DNA of 13,242 nucleotides, taken from JAEXNA01 sp050486105 (GTDB lineage Bacteria > Vulcanimicrobiota > Xenobia > Xenobiales > JADMJV01). This document shows, one piece after another, positions 10,001 through 13,242 of the stretch. The translations under genes and the position numbers were made by a program. The notes under the pieces are model-generated. The model ran no database searches and was not told where the DNA came from. It worked only from the letters and a program-made list of their open reading frames with translations. Each line of letters starts with the position of its first letter. Position 1 is the stretch's first letter. The stretch covers positions 1-13,242 of the forward strand of contig JBJHCR010000182.1 of the NCBI GenBank assembly GCA_050486105.1, in the 5' to 3' direction.

Positions 10001-10033
10001 GATGGCGAGAAAGGTTCTCTTTTGAGCAGACAC
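4022..10033 (-). CDS. Alpha-2-macroglobulin family lipoprotein with thioester (CAEQ) motif
   Basis: Bacterial alpha-2-macroglobulin, thought to trap attacking proteases at the envelope by bait cleavage and thioester coupling. From GTG 10033 it has 2,003 residues. Residues 1-21 are a lipoprotein signal: basic start (KR), hydrophobic core, and Cys21 in FVWGC, where Trp at -2 is atypical. Residue +2 is Ile rather than Asp, consistent with an outer-membrane destination. Residues about 144-248 are a first Ig-like/MG domain (LSVTFNQPMVAL). YRPDEKV near 686 marks MG2, and about 1054-1191 is the BRD-type region. A Met/Ala/Arg/Gly-rich loop at about 1228-1278 is a good bait candidate. MG7/8-like sequence (LPDNLTRYRLVALATD) follows. 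Cys1508-Ala-Glu-Gln is the thioester motif, opening the helical TED domain to about 1820, then C-terminal MG-like sequence. Upstream in-frame ATGs at 10126 and 10177 would put 31-48 residues before the signal peptide and, for 10177, overlap the opposing leader. No pbpC neighbour is visible. Confidence 0.9.
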   Translation of the reverse strand: MSAQKRTFLAISILAIFVWGCIQHAPAPAKGKEAALPDIVEPAKDPRGLTFTLAEGTPDSGEHETVQVVKALPLTSEQVQAVLARLPQFTHQAEQTDFAVRERSLPAPKTGDKIAQPFPPTIDGKAGPDIVAGSLEVLRQAPEGEVPIAPQLSVTFNQPMVALTSHAELAKLERPVKLSPEPPGTWRWIGTKTLLFDPRGEVSSGSEQQARFPMATEYTVEVPAGVKSASGEVLAQSVRWTFKTPTVTLKSSSPNGGPHGLEPTLWAIFDQDIDPRKVMPTVAMKGGDAVVPLRLATAEEVTGARLDRLQAKRLLAFKSVEPLRPATNYTVTIGPGTPSEEGPLTSAQPQSFSFSTYQPLQVTHHSCGYNNNCPPLTPFSIRFNNPLDAEKFEPGMVTVTPEIPGMKVDVAGNSMVIRGQTKGQTTYTVTLSSSLPDQFGQSLGRSAPLTFDVGTALPNLMAMGDRLVTLDPDGPPSYPIYVINEPELKVRIHSVEPKDWTEFSNRLARQTYEQPFVSPGQQVVNTTIKTGAKTDELTEVPIDLKPALSNGKGMAVVEVESTRAVEHHWQRKKVVAWVQVTDVGLDAAADQNSMLVLATSLKSGKPLSQVRLELLKPDGAVLVSEQTTSDGTAQFGLPGEQAPTLVARAGADVSILPHQVNYWGSGGWQKGIEIDQLRWFVVDDRKMYRPDEKVSIKGWMRRWQAGPKGDVIGLQGEVSSLSWTLNDSRGNEVLKGTTEVSTDGSFSLQMDLPKTMNLGHANLRLSATSSISGGSHNHSFQVQEFRRPEFEVSARVSPDFGLVGESAVATVEAKYYAGGGLPSAPVHWSVTTSPGSYTPPGRSDFTFGTWVPWWSWSGADSSLAGRSSSQSLQGRTDSAGAHHLNLEFASVEPPRPTVVRAEASVTDVNRQAWNSTATLLVHPSDSYVGLRSQRLFVEKGKPIEIEVLACHRDGSILEGRSVELAAWRMDYKFERGRYITVKEDVQRQTIRSGSSPQVVRFQPSAGGTYTVKARILDDEGRPNESSLTVWVSGAERPAARQVEKEEVTLIPNAKEYRAGEVAEVMVQAPFYPAEGVMTLRRTGLLKSERFSMDGPTTVLKIPIEEGLVPNVHLQVDLSGTAPREESRKTRPAYASGTLNLSVPPYARTLAVEVIPAHPGTDPGAHTSLGVKVTDAAGKPVANAEVALFAVDEAVLSLTGYTFPDPVGLYYAQRSANVSDYRSRQYVLLTQLDELSKMAEEAESTMDMEGGAPRGALRSAAMAPAPASEMRARGNRDDAKAEAQQGPPIAVRTDFNPTALFAPLVTTDASGRASVPFKLPDNLTRYRLVALATDGGQQFGKGESALTARLPLMVRPSPPRFLNFGDTFELPIVLQNQTDSPMEVQVAGRAANVVFTEAAGFRVTVPANDRVEVRFPAATEQAGIAVFQVGAVAGGVADAAEFKLPVWTPATTEAFATYGELDQGAISQPVLPPKDVFPQFGGLEVTTSSTALASLTDAMVYLVSYPFDCAEQVSSRVWGIAALRDVLWAFEAEGMPDAESLNEQVAKDLERLSMLQSHNGGFGFWATSGETWPYISVHVAHAIARSKEKDYEVPERLLSRSRSYLQNVESHIPAWYSIEAKRMIRAYAIYVRHRMGDRDLPKAHALIQEAGGVDKLPLEAVGWLTTTMAGDSGSERHLQAVRHLLNQKITETAGNAHFVTSWSEDSGYLVLASDRRVDGILLEAMIADQPKSDLIPKIARGLLAHRKRGRWSNTQDNCFVLLALDKYFHTYEGVTPDFVARVWLGEQFAGEQTFKGREVDSKSVSIPMAYLADKGQQDLVLAKEGQGRLYYRLAMDYAPKSLKLDPADHGFAVERSYLAIDDPSDVKRDDDGTWRIKAGSRVQVKLTMVAPARRYHVALVDPLPAGLEPMNPALAVTGTIPLSPSEQQSRGRFWYWMGTWYEHQNMRDERVEAFTSLLWGGVYSYSYAARATTPGDFVVPPTKAEEMYAPETFGRSASDRVIVE

Positions 10034-10099
10034 GTGTTGAGGCCCCCGTCGGCTGTATTTGCCAATTGCCGAATCTCGGCCGTTGACGTTGTCCTGGAG

Positions 10100-10109
10100 T
10101 CGTGAACGA
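10100..10109. promoter_or_regulatory. Candidate operator: TCGTGAACGA dyad upstream of the macroglobulin gene
   Basis: The decamer TCGTGAACGA (TCGT-GA-ACGA) lies 67 bp upstream of the macroglobulin GTG start. It is identical to 3123-3132 upstream of the exporter, and resembles CTCGAAACGAG (13106-13116) upstream of the Fur-family gene. If the macroglobulin were translated from ATG 10126 this site would fall inside the coding region. Function is inferred. Confidence 0.25.
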
Positions 10110-10144
10110 CGGGAGTTTCTTCCCATCTCAGGGATCGCCTTTCT

Positions 10145-10298
10145 TGGCCCGAGCCGGCAAGGGAACTGCTGGTGCAAACCAGCAGAGCATCCCCCCGCTC
10201 ACAAGAATAGGTGCAAGAGATCAAGCGGATTGGGCAGGACTCACCTTCGGAGTTTCCGAAGTTTATGGAGTCAAAACGTCCTTGGGGAGGGTCATACC
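10145..10298 (+). promoter_or_regulatory. Structured mRNA leader, cobalamin-riboswitch-like core
   Basis: The leader of the exported-protein gene at 10299 folds strongly. GGGA (10161-10164) can pair with TCCC (10190-10193) around a perfect 7-bp hairpin, CTGCTGG (10166-10172) with CCAGCAG (10179-10185), loop TGCAAA, then CCCGC. This order (GGGAA, a stem ending GGTGCAAA-CC, GC, CCCCCGC) matches the central P4-P5-P6 core of cobalamin riboswitches as I remember the consensus. I could not find the usual 3' closing part (AGnCAGGAnACCTGCC). Farther down, GACTC (10238-10242) pairs with GAGTC (10268-10272) around CTTCGGA-gtt-TCCGAAG (10245-10261). The Shine-Dalgarno GGGGAGG (10284-10290) could instead pair through GGGGA with TCCCC at 10190-10194, competing with the first stem. 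Stems are seen; riboswitch identity is tentative. Confidence 0.35.
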
Positions 10299-11063
10299 GT
10301 GAACCACCATCGCTTCACCATTTTGGGGCTGTTGTTGGCCTTAGGCCTCACTCTCAACGTAGTTTTCTTGACCACTCGAACCCTCACCGCCGCGCCGAGC
10401 GATGTTCGAGGCAGCGGCAACTCGGCGGTGGCCTCCTACACCACCTCCAAAGGCTCCTACTTGCTCTGGTCCTCCGGCCGGATCACCGACACCAAAACAG
10501 GACAAGACGTGGCTCCTCCCTACGGCCCCGCCCCAGGGTTTGCCCAAGCAGCCAAGCTCCGAGCAGAGCCGTCCGGCTCCCCGAACGTAGCGGTCGACTA
10601 TGTGCAGAACGCCACCGGCACCTACACCCTGTTTGCCGACGGCAGTGTGCTCAAGGCCGACGACGAGGGCGCTTCAGCCCCGCCTGGGATGGGCGAAGTG
10701 ATCACTGGAGTAATCGATCCTGGTGTTCTGCAGACTAGCGCGAGCACCATGATCGTTTCGGGGACCGGATTCAGCACTCAAAACCCCACCAATGTTGCTG
10801 GCCAACCTGGGATCAACAACATCGTCTTTGACGAACCTTTCGACGAAGTCCCAGTGGTGATCATCACTCCTCTGGGAGGCTACGTCTACGGACTTCTTGG
10901 CATGGGAGGACCAAACACTGGCGGATTTACCGACAGTGTCTCCTTGACCAGCGTGAACCGCTACGGGTTTCGCTATTCGCTGCCCTCGGACCAGACGACC
11001 GGTGGGTTCGATACCCCTTCGGCCCCACCAGTTTTTCAGTTCGTAGCCTTTTCGGTCAAGTGA
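10299..11063 (+). CDS. Exported hypothetical protein with C-terminal beta-sandwich-like (H-type lectin/tail-fibre-like) region
   Basis: The product is a 254-residue exported protein of unknown function. The start is GTG 10299, with a strong Shine-Dalgarno GGGGAGG at 10284-10290 (8 nt spacing); the frame is open farther upstream but without such a site. Residues 1-31 look like a signal peptide (NHHRF, then FTILGLLLALGLTLNVVFL, then TAAPS), possibly retained as an anchor. Residues about 40-110 contain two similar beta-strand units, GSYLLWSSGRI and GTYTLFADGSV. The C-terminal half (about 145-254) has the pattern F-x-x-PFDEVPVVIIT near 176 and ends in FQFVAFSV, which recalls H-type lectin and phage tail-fibre beta-sandwiches, where a strand ending in P-V-V is followed by a final hydrophobic strand. 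That likeness is weak and is not a family assignment. The gene is divergent from the macroglobulin, has a structured leader, and is followed by a small inverted-repeat element. Confidence 0.72.
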   Translation: MNHHRFTILGLLLALGLTLNVVFLTTRTLTAAPSDVRGSGNSAVASYTTSKGSYLLWSSGRITDTKTGQDVAPPYGPAPGFAQAAKLRAEPSGSPNVAVDYVQNATGTYTLFADGSVLKADDEGASAPPGMGEVITGVIDPGVLQTSASTMIVSGTGFSTQNPTNVAGQPGINNIVFDEPFDEVPVVIITPLGGYVYGLLGMGGPNTGGFTDSVSLTSVNRYGFRYSLPSDQTTGGFDTPSAPPVFQFVAFSVK

Positions 11064-11149
11064 ATCGTAGCCTCATAATCGGTGGGATTTCCACTGGAGA
11101 TGGGCGCTGCACTTCGCCACGCTCGGACTACTCAACACACAGAAGCCTA

Positions 11150-11346
11150 GTACAACGTCCGCAAAGTTCATCCCTAGTCTTGTCGGCCATGCATCCTCTT
11201 TCGCGGCGTCGAATCTCACTCAAATACGCCTGGCATTAAGCGTTCGCTTCTCCTTGCGACACCCACGCAAGCGCGGCCACCCACGCAAGCGCGGGTTCCC
11301 GGCGCCTGACCACAATTGGTAGGGACGAACTTCACGGACGTTGCAC
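11150..11346. mobile_element. Degenerate MITE-like element with 27-bp imperfect terminal inverted repeats
   Basis: Bases 11150-11176 (GTACAACGTCCGCAAAG onward) are the reverse complement of 11320-11346 apart from four positions, all transitions. The enclosed 197 bp has no coding capacity. No clear target duplication remains. Near its middle, 11225-11242 (TACGCCTGGCATTAAGCG) matches 1229-1246 of the first small element (TACGCCCGGTACTAGGCG) at 14 of 18 positions, again differing only by transitions, although the terminal repeats of the two elements are unlike. It also holds a 17-bp tandem repeat. The inverted repeat is seen directly; classification as a decayed mobile element is inference. Confidence 0.6.
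11260..11294 (+). repeat. 17-bp tandem direct repeat (two copies)
   Basis: CACCCACGCAAGCGCGG occurs at 11260-11276 and again at 11278-11294, an exact repeat with an 18-bp period, inside the degenerate element. Each copy contains the near-palindrome CGCAAGCG. It looks like a local duplication; no function is evident. Confidence 0.8.
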
Positions 11347-11536
11347 GAGTTTGCGACTTACCGAGAGTCGGTCAGCTTCTAGACTCACATTCCTCACTTC
11401 TCGGACAAAATGCTTAGCCTGGCCTGTTTTCATTCCTTGCCAAGCACATTTCGAGAACTCAGGGAAAATTCTGGGTGCTGTTTGCTTCATACAGTCCTGG
11501 TTTTGACACCTATTTTGAGAAGTGCGGAGTGTAAGT

Positions 11537-12031
11537 CTAGCGCGAAAACGACTCCCTCAGAAAACCGCGCAAGTCCCAAGCCTCCATGCCCGCTTCGGCG
11601 GGATAGGCGAAGTTGGCGATCTTCCAGCTGTTGCCGTGCTGTCGCAAGACCACACGAGTTCTCAGGCGCTCTGGTCCCGAGTCTCGGGAGAAGCGCACTT
11701 TCACCGGAACGTAGGCCAACCCGTCCTTGAAGCTTGGCTGACCCACCGTATAGCTGTCAATTCCCATCTGGGAGTTGCTGAAGGGGTCGAAGTCAAGCCA
11801 GGGCCCATCTCCTCCGGGTTTTCCGTCGGCCAAGCGCACCAGCCAGTCGTGCAGTTCCCTCTCAACTTGATCTCGCTGATTGGCCATCAGGGTCTGTACC
11901 CAGCGCTGAGGATTATGCTGGAGAGCCAGAGTGTAGTCGTCGTAGAAACCTCGCACCACAGCATCGGGGGTTCCTTGAGCCAAGGTCGGGAAACTCAAAA
12001 GCAAAAGAAAGGTCCAAAGCAAGTGTCTCAT
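11537..12031 (-). CDS. Secreted DUF3828-like protein
   Basis: A small exported protein of 164 residues. Residues 1-19 are a signal peptide (MRHLLWTFLLLLSFPTLAQ) with cleavage likely around Ala18-Gln19. The mature part fits the NTF2-like DUF3828 pattern: a helical start (DAVVRGFYDDYTLAL), then LDFDPFSNSQM about residues 98-108, the strands YVPVKVRFS and RTRVVLRQHGNSWKIANFAYP, and a short C-terminal helix (AWDLRGFLRESF). Proteins of this family are periplasmic or secreted and of unknown role. The ATG is the only sensible start given the signal peptide; only a weak AAGG lies upstream. The gene stands alone, divergent from the YfiM-like gene with 118 bp between, and convergent with the exported-protein gene. 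An antisense frame of similar length (11522-12091, +) lacks a signal peptide or recognisable motifs. Export is well supported; the domain family is recalled by pattern. Confidence 0.78.
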   Translation of the reverse strand: MRHLLWTFLLLLSFPTLAQGTPDAVVRGFYDDYTLALQHNPQRWVQTLMANQRDQVERELHDWLVRLADGKPGGDGPWLDFDPFSNSQMGIDSYTVGQPSFKDGLAYVPVKVRFSRDSGPERLRTRVVLRQHGNSWKIANFAYPAEAGMEAWDLRGFLRESFSR

Positions 12032-12112
12032 AGCCTTGGAATTCCCATCCTTTTATGGGACTCCTTGTCTCCCAAACTCCTCCGAAACTAGAGTTCAGAT
12101 TTGAACCTTCTT

Positions 12113-12143
12113 TTGACACTTTTTCAGGGTACTGCGATAGAAT
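12113..12143 (+). promoter_or_regulatory. Probable sigma-70-type promoter for a leaderless transcript
   Basis: A perfect -35 TTGACA (12113-12118) is followed by GATAGAAT (12136-12143). Read as TAGAAT (12138-12143) the spacer is 19; read as GATAGA with the extended TG at 12133-12134 the spacer is 17. Transcription would start at about 12148-12151, on or beside the ATG at 12150, and there is no Shine-Dalgarno before that ATG. Together these suggest a leaderless mRNA. This is inference from spacing. Confidence 0.5.
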
Positions 12144-12149
12144 CAGCCT

Positions 12150-12680
12150 ATGGAGATCCTAGCGGGCCAAAGCAAGGCTGGGCCTCGACCCTATAGAACG
12201 TTTCAACCTTCCCAGGCCAATGATTGTCCTGACGCAGTTTCTCAGGGCAATCAGACCAACGATAAGGTGACCATCTCGGGCGCCCTTTTGGCCGCTGGCG
12301 GAACAGCCGCCATCTCCTTGACCGACTTCAGCAAGGTCGACAAATTCAAGCACATGAGCGTCACCGCAGCGGCAACCGTAGCCTTTGGGTCTATGGGCTT
12401 TTCCCCGGCCGCCTCTGCGACCCTAGCATGGGCGGGAGGCACGGTAGGCAAGGAGATCATCTACGATCTCCTCCTCGGAGGAGGTACTCCCAGCGTCCAT
12501 GACGCGGTGGCTAATCTTGCCGGGGCTTTTGCCGGGTATGCGGCCCTCAAAACTGCGGAAGGGATGCGTCAAGGCGACGGCCTTGTTGGTCCAAGTCTCG
12601 ACCCGGCGCAATCAATCCAGACCCACGAAGCTCAACAGCTTAGCCTTTCAAGCACTCCCAACAAAGTCCCCGAAAAATGA
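12150..12680 (+). CDS. YfiM-like small membrane protein with polar N-terminal extension
   Basis: The protein has 176 residues. The middle (residues about 41-133) is hydrophobic and carries the conserved pattern of YfiM-type proteins: DKFKH at 64-68, a small-residue-rich hydrophobic stretch, GKEIIYD at 100-106, and HDAVANLAGAFAGY at 117-130. The family is found as envelope lipoproteins or membrane proteins of unknown function. Here there is no lipobox; instead a polar 40-residue N-terminus leads to DKVTIS (38-43), echoing DTVTLS in the unrelated protein at 3393-3896. The C-terminal 40 residues are polar and Ser/Gln-rich. No Shine-Dalgarno precedes the ATG, but TTGACA and a -10 place the transcript start at or beside it, so translation may be leaderless. 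The last 41 nt overlap the opposing Fur-family gene. Membrane association is likely; biological role unknown. Confidence 0.7.
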   Translation: MEILAGQSKAGPRPYRTFQPSQANDCPDAVSQGNQTNDKVTISGALLAAGGTAAISLTDFSKVDKFKHMSVTAAATVAFGSMGFSPAASATLAWAGGTVGKEIIYDLLLGGGTPSVHDAVANLAGAFAGYAALKTAEGMRQGDGLVGPSLDPAQSIQTHEAQQLSLSSTPNKVPEK

Positions 12681-13065
12681 TCTGAGCCTCCTCGATCTGC
12701 CCGGGAACGGGAGTCTCGGGAGTCAAACACGGCTTCGACCCTTCCACGCAGGGGACATCGTGAATCGCCCTACAGGCCCGGCAGACAAAATGATGGTGCC
12801 AATGGTCGGAGAATTCGTAGAGAGTGCGTCCCGGACCGGCATCGGTGACCATAAGGATGCCATGATGAGCCAGATCTCCCACCACCTTGAAAACAGAGCC
12901 TCGAGGAAGAGGATTCCCAGCAACTTTCAGAAGGTCAACCACATCGTCGGCGGAGCGATGGCCGCCGGAATGGCGCAAAACTTGCAGCACCAATAAACGA
13001 CTGTGAGTGGCCTTCAGGCCACGCTGATGTAAAAGAGAGGTTAGGTCTTGGTTTCCAATATCCAT
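12640..13065 (-). CDS. Fur-family metal/redox-responsive transcriptional regulator
   Basis: A DNA-binding repressor of the Fur/PerR/Zur superfamily, 141 residues, the usual length. Residues 1-80 form the winged helix: RGLKATHSRLLVLQVL is the typical opening (RGLRxTxxRxxVL) and SVFKVVGDLAHHGI replaces the common TVYRTLxxLxxxGLI recognition helix. Then come YEFSDHWHHHFVCRAC with metal-binding His88 and His90-92 and Cys95-x-x-Cys98, and a second pair Cys135-x-x-Cys138 (CWEC) at the C-terminus. The two CxxC pairs form the structural zinc site in Fur-family proteins. Which metal or peroxide it senses cannot be read here. The ATG at 13065 has AGG about 9 nt upstream. Its 3' end overlaps the YfiM-like gene by 41 nt on the opposite strand. 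No metal transporter or peroxidase is nearby to indicate its regulon, though the exporter belongs to a family that includes siderophore exporters. Confidence 0.9.
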   Translation of the reverse strand: MDIGNQDLTSLLHQRGLKATHSRLLVLQVLRHSGGHRSADDVVDLLKVAGNPLPRGSVFKVVGDLAHHGILMVTDAGPGRTLYEFSDHWHHHFVCRACRAIHDVPCVEGSKPCLTPETPVPGQIEEAQIIFRGLCWECLKG

Positions 13066-13242
13066 TTCGATTACCTGTCCGCTTTCGCTTTGAGATATCT
13101 TTATCCTCGAAACGAGAGCGTAGGTGCTGCAATGCGTTCCTAGGAGCCCCTAAGGATCTGGTCCGAAATAACTTCCCGGTTTGGGCCGCCGATGCATCGG
13201 GGACCCTCTGGGTGCTGGCAGCGTTGGTTCTCGCTTAAGTAT
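13066..13242. other. Upstream region of the Fur-family gene, with candidate operator dyads
   Basis: No gene is supported here. Dyads close to the Fur-family start are AGATATCT (13093-13100), within the wider GAGATA-tctt-TATCctc, and CTCG-aaa-CGAG (13106-13116). They are plausible autoregulatory sites but do not match a known Fur or PerR box. CCGATGCATCGG at 13189-13200 is a 12-bp palindrome. A short open stretch ending in TAA at 13236-13238 (+), with hydrophobic codons, has no start codon and is not called. Confidence 0.4.

Larger units (their letters stand above)
11064..11536. other. Long non-coding stretch containing a degenerate mobile element
   Basis: These 473 bases lie between the 3' ends of two convergent genes. 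Besides the inverted-repeat element at 11150-11346 there are only small dyads: GTGG-gattt-CCAC just after the exported-protein gene and ACCGA-gag-TCGGT shortly after the element. Neither is followed by a T run. A reading frame at 11410-11730 (+) enters the downstream gene antisense and has no family-like features, so I see no gene here. Confidence 0.5.

Noticed and set aside
11260..11294. Short tandem repeat as the beginning of a CRISPR array
   Set aside because: There are only two 17-bp copies separated by one base, without spacers or cas genes.
11522..12091. Open frame of 189 codons antisense to the DUF3828-like gene
   Set aside because: The opposite strand has a clear signal peptide and domain pattern; this frame has neither.
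13189..13200. 12-bp palindrome CCGATGCATCGG as an operator
   Set aside because: It is more than 120 bp from the Fur-family start with no second copy in the window; not enough to claim function.
13098..13238. Plus-strand reading frame ending in a hydrophobic stretch before TAA at the right edge
   Set aside because: No ATG, GTG or TTG opens it in the window, and it lies in the upstream region of the Fur-family gene.

Overview
The window comes from a bacterial chromosome of moderately high G+C (estimated by eye, mid to upper fifties percent). Several features point to a Gram-negative (diderm) cell: two class III prepilin-like proteins, an approximately 2,000-residue lipoprotein of the alpha-2-macroglobulin family, and several exported proteins. 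I cannot assign a phylum. The N-terminal style of the macroglobulin resembles proteins of Myxococcota and other soil diderms, but that is only an impression. There are no rRNA or tRNA genes, no CRISPR array, no phage genes and no transposase.

Layout. Positions 1-1155 (+) hold the end of a pseudopilin cluster: two proteins with prepilin cleavage motifs, translationally overlapping. At 1156-1313 a small element without coding capacity, bounded by perfect terminal inverted repeats, sits in a CTAG that supplies the stop codons of both flanking convergent genes. Next comes a minus-strand MFS exporter of the MFS_3 type, with a C-terminal monooxygenase-like domain and a very acidic tail (1314-3086). 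A divergent regulatory region follows, then a small proline/glycine-rich protein of unknown function (3393-3896, +). The large macroglobulin lipoprotein fills 4022-10033 (-). Divergent from it is an exported protein of unknown function (10299-11063, +) preceded by a structured leader whose core resembles part of a cobalamin riboswitch. A second degenerate inverted-repeat element (11150-11346) lies in the following non-coding stretch. The right end has a secreted DUF3828-like protein (11537-12031, -), a YfiM-like membrane protein with a probable leaderless promoter (12150-12680, +) and a Fur-family regulator (12640-13065, -) whose 3' end overlaps the YfiM-like gene.

How the genes fit together. 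Most are single-gene units in alternating orientation, so there is no obvious operon apart from the pseudopilin pair. The common theme is the cell envelope: pilus or secretion pseudopilins, an exporter, a protease-trapping lipoprotein and secreted proteins. The signals I find most worth following are the two small elements sharing a core motif, the structured leader with a possible Shine-Dalgarno-sequestering alternative pairing, a repeated TCGTGAACGA dyad upstream of the exporter and of the macroglobulin, and a shared D-x-V-T-[LI]-S motif near residue 40 of two otherwise unrelated proteins.
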